A stretch of 5,891 nt of DNA from Lonsdalea quercina subsp. quercina (lineage in GTDB: Bacteria; Pseudomonadota; Gammaproteobacteria; Enterobacterales; Enterobacteriaceae): contig NZ_JIBO01000022.1 of assembly GCF_000688655.1 (NCBI RefSeq), positions 7,940 to 13,830 of the forward strand, given 5' to 3'. This document shows positions 1-5,891 of the stretch, piece by piece. The position numbers were made by a program, and so were the translations under genes. Numbering within the stretch: position 1 is the stretch's first letter; every line of letters starts with the position of its first letter. The notes beneath the pieces were generated by a model. It was not told where the DNA came from. It ran no database searches and saw only the letters and a program-made list of their open reading frames with translations.

Positions 1-1290
1 CGCGAGTCTGTCCTGTTTATCAACGCCGATCGTGAATACAGCGAAGATAAAGCACAGAATCATCTGCGTCCGGAGGATATTGATAAAATTATCAACGCAT
101 ATCGCAAGGGAAAAACGATCCCGGGCTATGCGCGAGTTGTCCCAACTGATGAGATTATCAAAGAAGATTACAACTGTAATATTCGTCGCTACGTGGACAA
201 TGCGCCGCCGCCGGAACCCCATGATGTTCGTGCGCATTTACACGGCGGTATTCCGCTGTCGGAAATCGAAAGCCTTGGCCATTTCTGGCAAAACTATGCC
301 GGGTTACGCGCAGATTTTTTTGCGCCCCGTGATGCTGAGTATATGAATTTTTCCCCGTCTTTGGTGGAGAAGCGTGATATTGCTGAGTTTGTTAACCGAC
401 ATGCAGGTGTACTACAAGCGAATCAGGAGTTTATGGCGCAACTGGAAGCGTGGTGGGAGCAGAATCTGCCGATTGTTGAAGCGTTAGCCCCTGATGCAGC
501 CAATCAACAGGCCCGGCCACGTAATGTTTATGTAATGCGCAGCCAGTTGATGGACAGCATTCATGACGCATTTGCGCAGCAAAACTTGTTAACTTCTTTC
601 CAGGTGCGCGGTGCTTTTGCCAGTTATGTGAACTACCTGAAGGCGGACTTCAAGTCTATTGCTGCCAGTGGTTGGGGGGCAGAACTGATTCCGGACGAGG
701 ATATTCTGCAAAGCCAGTTCCCTGAGGTACTGGAAGAGCAGGCTAATGCACAGGCCCGTTTAGCCGAGCTGCAGGCGTTATTTGCTGCGGCGGATGACGA
801 GGACTTTGAAGATACCGATGATACTGGTGTGATGACCTCTGAACAGGTGAAAGAGCTGAAAGCGAAGCTGAAAGATGCCAAAGGCATGGTTAAGCGGTGT
901 AAGCGCGATCCGGGATTGGGAAGAGCTGAAGAGTATCAGGAAAAGGTTTCCCAAATCGAAGCACAGTTGAAGCGTCATAAAGTACTAGAAGACGAAGCTA
1001 AAGAGCTGAAGAAAGTTATTAAGGGCGTTGAGAGTAAGCGCGATGAGCTTGTTTTAAGCGCTCGTGAAAAAATTTCCCAAGATGAGGCTCGTGTGGTTAT
1101 TATCGAACGATTAAAAAAATTACTGATGGAGACTTATAATCGATACCTGCGAGCGGAACAAAGAACATGTATACATGCAATTGAGAACTTATGGTCAAAA
1201 TATGCGTTAACAACGAAACAAATTGAGGCTGAAAGAGAAAGTTCATCGCAGCAATTACAATGCTATTTGATGGAGTTGGGTTATGAATAA
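1..1290 (+). CDS. hsdM: Type I restriction-modification system methyltransferase subunit HsdM, C-terminal part (5' truncated by window)
   Basis: Frame 1 is open from the first base to TAA at 1288-1290, giving 429 residues with no start needed inside the window. The first residues (RESVLFINADREYSEDKA) and the following PEDIDKI...PGYARVV...NIRRYVD match the segment that, in N6-adenine methyltransferases of type I systems, comes just after the catalytic NPPF/Y motif. The SAM-binding and catalytic motifs therefore lie upstream and cannot be checked. A GTG at 193 could open a shorter frame, but the family-like sequence before it shows that it is internal. Later come an acidic linker (about residues 265-274, DDEDFEDTDD) and a charged, probably coiled-coil tail (about 281-365), ending in a helix with ENLWSKYA and a terminal LMELGYE. 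Family role: two HsdM plus one HsdS methylate adenine in both half-sites, and HsdM is also needed for restriction. The tail from about base 960 is more A+T-rich than the upstream part. The last 8 bases overlap hsdS. Identification is confident; the full length is unknown. Confidence 0.93.
   Translation, partial: RESVLFINADREYSEDKAQNHLRPEDIDKIINAYRKGKTIPGYARVVPTDEIIKEDYNCNIRRYVDNAPPPEPHDVRAHLHGGIPLSEIESLGHFWQNYAGLRADFFAPRDAEYMNFSPSLVEKRDIAEFVNRHAGVLQANQEFMAQLEAWWEQNLPIVEALAPDAANQQARPRNVYVMRSQLMDSIHDAFAQQNLLTSFQVRGAFASYVNYLKADFKSIAASGWGAELIPDEDILQSQFPEVLEEQANAQARLAELQALFAAADDEDFEDTDDTGVMTSEQVKELKAKLKDAKGMVKRCKRDPGLGRAEEYQEKVSQIEAQLKRHKVLEDEAKELKKVIKGVESKRDELVLSAREKISQDEARVVIIERLKKLLMETYNRYLRAEQRTCIHAIENLWSKYALTTKQIEAERESSSQQLQCYLMELGYE
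1272..1275 (+). promoter_or_regulatory. Ribosome binding site of hsdS inside the hsdM coding end
   Basis: GGAG lies seven bases before the ATG at 1283, within the last codons of hsdM. It supports the ATG at 1283 as the hsdS start, and thus the 8-base overlap, and gives hsdS its own initiation signal besides coupling. Confidence 0.6.
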
Positions 1291-2542
1291 TGGCTATTTT
1301 AAAAGTGTTTTGTTAAAAGATCACATTGCAGAATTGCCTAAATCATTTTTGCCTGCGTCTGCTGCGAATGATATGGGATATTATGATTTTTTCTGTTCTA
1401 GTGCAGAGAAAAAAACTACAGACGTCTGTCTGCAAAATGCTCCAGCTGTAATTATGGGTACAGGGGGCGTAGCATCTGTGCATCTCGGACAGTCTGGATA
1501 TTCATATTCAACGGATACATGGGGTATCCGTTCAAGAACATGTGAATTAGATACGGAATATTTATATTACTTATTACAGTTACGTCTTGAAGAAATCGAT
1601 TATTTTGCATTTGAAGGAAGTGGACTTAGGCATCTACGTAAGGACTATATCCGAAACATGTTGATAGATTTCCCCAAAAAAGAGGTCGCTTTAAGAATTG
1701 TACAAATTTTAAAATGTATTGATGGGTTAATTAATAATGTCAAGTTGTTAATTGATAAATATAATAAAATAAAAACTGGCCTAATGTATGATTTACTAAC
1801 ACGAGGGATTGACTCTGATGGTAAACTACGCCCCACATATGAGAGTAATCCTGATTTATATAAAAAAACCTCTTTAGGAAATCTTCCAAAAGACTGGTCC
1901 GTTATTAAATTAGGTGACTTACTGGCACCGGTTTACAGTAACTTTAGGAGTGGACCTTTTGGCAGTGCATTATTGAAATCTGAGCTTGTGGAAGAAGGCA
2001 TTCCATTTTTAGGTATTGATAACATTAAGACTGAGAAGTTTGATAATAATTATAAGCGTTTTGTATCTGAAAAGAAATTTAACGAATTGAGAAAATACTC
2101 TGTCAGGGAGAGAGATGTTATTATAACAATAATGGGAACCGTAGGACGAGCTGCAGTTGTACCCCAAAACATAGGTAAAGCATTATCATCAAAACATTTA
2201 TGGACAATGACATTTGATGAGTCGTATATAATACCAGAATTAGTTTGTTGGCAGCTTAATTACGCACCATGGGTAAAGTCTTGGTTTAGAAAGGAAACTC
2301 AAGGTGGAATAATGGATGCAATACAATCTAAAACATTGAAATCATTATTACTGCCTGTTCCAGGAAAAGAAGAGCAAAAAAATATTTTCGAAAGATATTC
2401 AATGATAACAAAAAAAATACATTCGGAAGAGTACAACCTTCAAAAGTTATTAGAACAAAAAAAGGGTCTTATGCATGATTTACTTACCGGTAAAATTTTT
2501 GTTTTAAGTAAATTGGAAACTAGAGATATAACCCATGTCTGA
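1283..2542 (+). CDS. hsdS: Type I restriction-modification system specificity subunit HsdS
   Basis: This complete 419-residue protein is the DNA-reading subunit that directs both methylation and cleavage. It has the classic duplicated plan. Target recognition domain 1 (about residues 1-132) contains IMGTGGVASVHLG...YSTDTWGI. A central conserved helix region (about 134-182) contains LMYDLLTRGI. Target recognition domain 2 (about 196-360) opens with LPKDWSVIKLGDLL and includes SGPFGSALLKSELVEEGIP and a TIMGTVGRAAVVP strand. A second conserved helix region (about 363-410) contains LMHDLLTGKI. Each domain should read one half of a split target, with the helices fixing the spacing and docking HsdM. 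Length is normal for the family. The ATG at 1283 overlaps the hsdM end by 8 bases and has GGAG at 1272-1275, seven bases upstream. The gene is strikingly A+T-rich (13 G+C of 60 at 1741-1800, 14 of 60 at 2041-2100) and uses AGA, AGG and ATA codons that hsdR largely avoids, which fits exchange by horizontal transfer. The recognised sequence cannot be deduced from here. Confidence 0.95.
   Translation: MNNGYFKSVLLKDHIAELPKSFLPASAANDMGYYDFFCSSAEKKTTDVCLQNAPAVIMGTGGVASVHLGQSGYSYSTDTWGIRSRTCELDTEYLYYLLQLRLEEIDYFAFEGSGLRHLRKDYIRNMLIDFPKKEVALRIVQILKCIDGLINNVKLLIDKYNKIKTGLMYDLLTRGIDSDGKLRPTYESNPDLYKKTSLGNLPKDWSVIKLGDLLAPVYSNFRSGPFGSALLKSELVEEGIPFLGIDNIKTEKFDNNYKRFVSEKKFNELRKYSVRERDVIITIMGTVGRAAVVPQNIGKALSSKHLWTMTFDESYIIPELVCWQLNYAPWVKSWFRKETQGGIMDAIQSKTLKSLLLPVPGKEEQKNIFERYSMITKKIHSEEYNLQKLLEQKKGLMHDLLTGKIFVLSKLETRDITHV
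1784..1800 (+). repeat. Copy 1 of the hsdS conserved-region direct repeat
   Basis: This 17-base stretch, encoding the start of LMYDLLT at residues 168-173, matches bases 2471-2487 at 15 of 17 positions in the same orientation. It marks the central conserved region between the two target recognition domains. It reflects the internal duplication of HsdS, and similar repeats serve as crossover points for domain exchange in other hsdS genes. Confidence 0.6.
2471..2487 (+). repeat. Copy 2 of the hsdS conserved-region direct repeat
   Basis: Second copy, encoding LMHDLLT from residue 397 in the C-terminal conserved region. It differs from the copy at 1784-1800 at two positions (T/C and A/T). The copies are 687 bases apart, a whole number of codons, so recombination between them would keep the reading frame and delete target recognition domain 2. 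Confidence 0.6.
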
Positions 2543-5500
2543 ATACACGGAAGTTGAACAGCCCTTTCTGCAGCAATTGCAATCACTGGGCTGGGAAATT
2601 ATTGACCAGGGACAGGACATTCCCTCCGATCCGGCTAAAAGTATGCGCAGCAGCTTCCGACAGTGGCTGCTGCCGCAGATTTTTACTAACGCAATAGCGC
2701 ACTTAAATGCCGGATCAGACGGAAAAACATGGTTAACAGACAAGCAATTACAGGATCTGCAAGAGCAGATCCTGCGACAACCCAACCGTACTCTACTGGA
2801 AGCTAATGAGGCGATCCAAAAGCTACTTTTTAAAACACAGGTGGATATTAATAATGCCACCAGTGAGTCTGACCCAATAGTTAAATTAATCGATTTTGAA
2901 CATCCGGAAAATAATCACTTTCTGGCAATAAACCAGTTCCGGATTGATACTCCTGGCTGCGTAAAACAATTTATCATTCCCGATATTGTTTTATTTATTA
3001 ATGGTATTCCTCTGATTGTCGTGGAGTGTAAAAAAGGTGGTCCAACCTGTTCTAACCCTATGGCTGAGGCATATATTCAGCTCCAGCGTTATATGAACAA
3101 CCGTAAAGCAACAGCGCTGCAGGGGTTAAAAGAGGGGGAGCCTCATTTATTCCATAGTAATTTATTTTCGGTCAGAACGACAGGCGTTGAAGCGGATTAC
3201 GGCACGATTACTTCCGGGGAAGAGCATTTTTATCCCTGGAAGACACAATGGCCGCAGGAAGACAATGTTGCCAGCGATATGAACGCACAGCAACAGCTAA
3301 TCAATGGCATGTTAAATAAAGCGAATCTGTTATCCATCCTGCGGACATGCTCTGTATTTATGGATACCGATGCTGGCCCGCGCATCAAGGTTGTCTGCCG
3401 TTATCAGCAGTTTCGCGCTGCTAATAAGATCTTACAGCGTTTACGTGAAGGTAAAACCACGGAAGAAAAAAGTGGTGTAGTCTGGCATACCCAGGGGTCG
3501 GGTAAGAGCCTGACGATGGTTTTTGTTGCCCGAATGCTGCGCGTTTCAAACGATCTTCACGATTATAAAATCATACTGATCAACGATCGTCTCGATCTGG
3601 AGGAGCAGCTAACCGCTACGGCAAAACTGATTGGTGGACGAGTCAATGTTATTGAAAGCAATAATACGCTACGAAAAGAGTTAGCCACCAACACTTCCGA
3701 TATCAATATGGTGATGGCGCATAAGTTCCTGGTTGCGCAGGAAAGCCTCCCCGTATCCGTTGCTAAAGCGCTAGGAAACTACCAGGCTATTCCAACGGGC
3801 AAAACATTTGGTGTTGTGAATACCTCTTCACGAATTGTATTAATGATCGATGAAGCACACCGTACCCAGAGTTCAGATCTGGGCAGTAATATTTTTGAGG
3901 CCTTCCCTAATGCGGCCCGCATTGCCTTCACAGGAACGCCGCTGATTACAGAGCGCCATGGTGAGAAACGTACCGTCAAACGCTTTGGCGAATATATCGA
4001 TAAGTACAAATTAATGGATGCCGTTGAAGATGGCACCACATTGCAGATCCTTTACGAAGGCAGGACTGCTGATGCCGCGCTGAATGATAAACATGGCTTT
4101 GAAACGGAGTTTGAGAATCTCTTTAAAGACCGAACGGAAGACGAATTAGACGCTATTAAGAAAAAGTATGGCGCCACAGGCGATATTCTGGAAGCAGAGC
4201 AACGTATTGCAGCTATTGCGAGCGATATGGTGAAACACTATCTGGAGCATATTTTTCCTAATGGCTTTAAAGCTCAGGTGGTATGTCACTCCAAACTGGC
4301 GGCAGTCCGTTACCAGAAGGCTATCCATCAGGCATTAAAAGAGAAAGTGGACGAGCTTGAATCTGCGGACGTACCTGACCACGAATTAATTAATCGGATC
4401 AAGTTCCTCAAAGCCGCGGTCGTGATATCTAGTGATGGCACCAACGAAGCAGCATTTATTACCGAGACACGTAAACAAGCCCGCGCCTGGAATGCGGTAG
4501 AAAATTTCTGTAAGCCATTTGCATTTGATGACCCTGATAAACCTTATACGGGAATCGCCTTCCTGGTTGTCTGTGACATGTTATTAACCGGTTTTGATGC
4601 ACCGATTGAGCAGGTCATGTACCTGGATAAAAAAATCCGCGAGCATACGTTATTACAGGCAATTGCCCGTACAAACCGGGTGAAAAAAGGGAAACAACGT
4701 GGTTTTGTTGTGGATTATATCGGCCTTACTCACCATCTTACCGAGGCATTAACTCTTTATGCAGCCAGCGATGAGCACCAAGAGCTAGCCGAAGGATTAA
4801 AAAATATCAATTCAGAGGTCCCGGTGCTGCAGGAGCGCTATCAGCGCTTGTTGAGTTTATTCTCGTATCACCAAGTTAATGGCATCCAAGATTTCCTTGA
4901 GGGACGATTACCTAACATAGCAGCAGAAGCTGCCGTAGTGAACGATGCTGTCCGTTTGCTGAAAGACGAGAAGCTACGGGCGGATTTTGATGTGTACCTG
5001 AAAAAATTCCTCAGCAGTCTGGATATCATCCTGCCGCATAGTGCGGGCCAGATTTACCGTATTCCGGCAAAGCGTCTGGGATATATCCAGCAAGTGACGA
5101 AAGAGCGTTATAAAGACGATTCGCTGGATTTGGGAGATGCCGGCCAGAAGGTACGCGAACTGATTAATCAGCACCTCATCAGTCTGGGGATTAACCCTAC
5201 GGTTCCTCCCGTTGAACTGCTCTCAGATAACTTCATTGAACAGTTAAATCAGCATACAAACGGCAATGATGAGGCGAAAGCCAGCGAAATGGAGCATGCA
5301 ATTCGTAAGCATTGCACGGTTCACCATAATGAAGATCCAGCTTTTTATAAGAGCCTTTCGGAAAAAGTGGAACAATTGATCGACCTGTATCAGGATCAAT
5401 GGAAGAAGCTGGCGGAAGAGTTAGAGAAACTGCGTAACGTTGCGATTACCGGGCGTCAGGATGGGGAGGAGGGGATGAGCCGGGAGGCCACTACGTTCTA

Positions 5501-5801
5501 TGAACATATTGCTCATGAAGCGTTCCCGGGTGGCGAGATACCCGTGTCAATAAAACCCAAAATTAGAGCGCTGATGGAAGCAATTGTTGAACTTCTGCAA
5601 CAAAGCATCGGCAGCATTGACTACTGGCACAACAGCAGCAAACAAAAGAAAACGCGTAGTGAGATCAAAACGGCTCTGACGCTAACCGGGGTTCCTGAAT
5701 TAAAACAGGCAAGAGAACGAATTGCGGTAGAAATTATGAAGCTGGCAAAAAATCGACATAATGCCTTACTCCAGAACTCAGCGGAGAGCAAAAAACCATG
5801 A
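2535..5801 (+). CDS. hsdR: Type I restriction-modification system endonuclease/translocase subunit HsdR
   Basis: This complete 1088-residue motor and nuclease subunit uses ATP to pull DNA past the bound complex and cuts when translocation stalls. The N-terminal nuclease has the PD-(D/E)xK set D150, E164 and K166 (in IIPDIVLF and VVECKK), followed by a QxxxY motif (Q182-Y186) typical of type I nucleases. These positions lie within a residue or so of those I recall for EcoR124I HsdR. The SF2 helicase motifs are all visible: Walker A TQGSGKS (319-325), Walker B DEAH (439-442), FTGTP (465-469), QVVCHSKLAAVRY (581-593), CDMLLTGFDAP (680-690) and LLQAIARTNRVKKG (706-719). The remaining ~370 residues are helix-rich and probably dock on HsdM/HsdS. 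No key residue is missing, so the enzyme looks functional. The ATG at 2535 overlaps the hsdS stop by 8 bases and has only a weak AGAG at 2522-2525 upstream, so translation probably depends on coupling to hsdS. G+C returns to that of hsdM (35 of 60 at 3361-3420). Gene order M-S-R resembles the EcoR124-type arrangement, but family (IA-IE) assignment is not secure. Confidence 0.96.
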   Translation: MSEYTEVEQPFLQQLQSLGWEIIDQGQDIPSDPAKSMRSSFRQWLLPQIFTNAIAHLNAGSDGKTWLTDKQLQDLQEQILRQPNRTLLEANEAIQKLLFKTQVDINNATSESDPIVKLIDFEHPENNHFLAINQFRIDTPGCVKQFIIPDIVLFINGIPLIVVECKKGGPTCSNPMAEAYIQLQRYMNNRKATALQGLKEGEPHLFHSNLFSVRTTGVEADYGTITSGEEHFYPWKTQWPQEDNVASDMNAQQQLINGMLNKANLLSILRTCSVFMDTDAGPRIKVVCRYQQFRAANKILQRLREGKTTEEKSGVVWHTQGSGKSLTMVFVARMLRVSNDLHDYKIILINDRLDLEEQLTATAKLIGGRVNVIESNNTLRKELATNTSDINMVMAHKFLVAQESLPVSVAKALGNYQAIPTGKTFGVVNTSSRIVLMIDEAHRTQSSDLGSNIFEAFPNAARIAFTGTPLITERHGEKRTVKRFGEYIDKYKLMDAVEDGTTLQILYEGRTADAALNDKHGFETEFENLFKDRTEDELDAIKKKYGATGDILEAEQRIAAIASDMVKHYLEHIFPNGFKAQVVCHSKLAAVRYQKAIHQALKEKVDELESADVPDHELINRIKFLKAAVVISSDGTNEAAFITETRKQARAWNAVENFCKPFAFDDPDKPYTGIAFLVVCDMLLTGFDAPIEQVMYLDKKIREHTLLQAIARTNRVKKGKQRGFVVDYIGLTHHLTEALTLYAASDEHQELAEGLKNINSEVPVLQERYQRLLSLFSYHQVNGIQDFLEGRLPNIAAEAAVVNDAVRLLKDEKLRADFDVYLKKFLSSLDIILPHSAGQIYRIPAKRLGYIQQVTKERYKDDSLDLGDAGQKVRELINQHLISLGINPTVPPVELLSDNFIEQLNQHTNGNDEAKASEMEHAIRKHCTVHHNEDPAFYKSLSEKVEQLIDLYQDQWKKLAEELEKLRNVAITGRQDGEEGMSREATTFYEHIAHEAFPGGEIPVSIKPKIRALMEAIVELLQQSIGSIDYWHNSSKQKKTRSEIKTALTLTGVPELKQARERIAVEIMKLAKNRHNALLQNSAESKKP
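2751..2774. repeat. Perfect 10-bp inverted repeat with 4-base loop inside hsdR
   Basis: Arms CAGGATCTGC (2751-2760) and GCAGATCCTG (2765-2774) are exact reverse complements around the loop AAGA. The transcript could fold a stable hairpin at about codons 73-80 of hsdR, encoding QDLQEQIL. No U-run follows, so it is not a normal intrinsic terminator. Whether it has any role, such as slowing ribosomes or transcript processing, is unknown; it may be chance. Confidence 0.5.
5783..5788 (+). promoter_or_regulatory. Ribosome binding site of the metallopeptidase-like gene
   Basis: GGAGAG sits nine bases before ATG 5798 and twelve before ATG 5801, inside the last codons of hsdR. The spacing favours the upstream ATG that overlaps the hsdR stop, and argues that the fourth gene is really translated. 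Confidence 0.55.
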
Positions 5802-5891
5802 TGCACCGACGGGTGAAGGACATCGACTATCATCTCGCGCCAGGTACCACCCGGCGTACAACGGATATCGTTATCGAAAGAGACGGTCAGG
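5798..5891 (+). CDS. Probable YgjP-type (DUF45/M48-like) zinc metallopeptidase, N-terminal fragment (3' truncated by window)
   Basis: An open frame starts at ATG 5798, inside the hsdR stop (ATGA overlap, 4 bases), and runs off the window after 31 codons. A second in-frame ATG at 5801 is possible, but 5798 fits better with the GGAGAG at 5783-5788, nine bases upstream, and with translational coupling. The translation, including YHLAPGTTRRTTDIVIERDG, resembles the N-terminal beta-rich stretch of YgjP-like metallopeptidases, in which an R-R-T/K-x-D/S-I-V/R-I pattern precedes a later HExxH zinc site. That zinc site would lie outside the window and cannot be confirmed. Such genes recur beside type I hsd loci. 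Their role there is not established; a link to turnover of HsdR or other subunits is only a guess. Identification rests on a short fragment plus position in the operon, so it is moderate. Confidence 0.6.
   Translation, partial: MMHRRVKDIDYHLAPGTTRRTTDIVIERDGQ

Noticed and set aside
32..346. A 104-residue + strand frame at the left edge.
   Set aside because: It lies out of frame over the hsdM coding sequence, is rich in Arg, Met and Lys without any recognisable domain, and is best read as a shadow frame.
633..978. Minus-strand frames opposite the hsdM linker and coiled coil.
   Set aside because: They are low-complexity Ser/Ala/Phe-rich antisense translations of the Glu/Lys/Ala-rich region, with no sign of a real gene.
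193..1290. A shorter hsdM-frame gene beginning at GTG 193.
   Set aside because: The same frame is open back to base 1 and encodes typical HsdM sequence before 193, so the gene simply enters from outside the window.
1760..1765. Perfect TATAAT inside hsdS, suggesting an internal promoter for hsdR.
   Set aside because: No acceptable -35 element lies 16-18 bases upstream; the nearest TTGTTA (1745-1750) is only 9 bases away. TATAAT-like strings are expected in such A+T-rich DNA.
1682..1828. Tandem short peptide repeats in the HsdS central region, as in the TAEL repeats that change target spacing in EcoR124-type systems.
   Set aside because: I looked through residues 134-182 and saw no tandem tetrapeptide or 12-base repeat.
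2535..5801. A broken or frameshifted hsdR.
   Set aside because: The frame is continuous for 1088 codons, and the nuclease triad and all main helicase motifs are present in the right order.

Overview
The window holds most of a type I restriction-modification operon on the + strand, in the order hsdM (3' part only) - hsdS - hsdR, followed by the first 31 codons of a fourth gene that looks like a YgjP-type (DUF45/M48-like) zinc metallopeptidase. All four genes read the same way and overlap by 8, 8 and 4 bases, so there is no intergenic DNA and translation is probably coupled along the operon. I see no RNA gene, mobile element, CRISPR array, attachment site or convincing promoter or terminator. 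The promoter would lie upstream of the window.

Organism: hsdM and hsdR have moderate G+C (roughly half in the stretches I counted) and enterobacterial-looking codon use, with many CTG, CGT/CGC and GAA codons. This suggests a gammaproteobacterium, most likely Enterobacterales. That is an inference from composition and family resemblance, not an identification.

Layout: bases 1-1290 encode the last 429 residues of the HsdM methyltransferase. The catalytic SAM and NPPF/Y motifs lie before the window; what remains is the post-catalytic region, an acidic linker and a long charged coiled-coil tail. Bases 1283-2542 encode a complete two-domain specificity subunit HsdS (419 aa), much richer in A+T than its neighbours. 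Bases 2535-5801 encode a complete HsdR (1088 aa) with intact PD-(D/E)xK nuclease residues and intact SF2 translocase motifs. Bases 5798-5891 begin the metallopeptidase-like gene, cut by the window edge.

How they work together: two HsdM and one HsdS would form the methyltransferase that modifies adenines in a split target sequence. Addition of HsdR gives the ATP-driven translocating nuclease that cuts unmethylated foreign DNA. HsdS sets the specificity of both activities. The peptidase-like gene is a recurring neighbour of type I loci whose role is not settled.

The most interesting points are the compositional island over hsdS, which extends back into the hsdM coiled-coil tail; the coupled metallopeptidase; the long HsdM C-terminal extension; and a perfect 10-bp inverted repeat early in hsdR. 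Overall this is a recognisable defence system that appears intact in the part visible here, not an obviously new kind of system.
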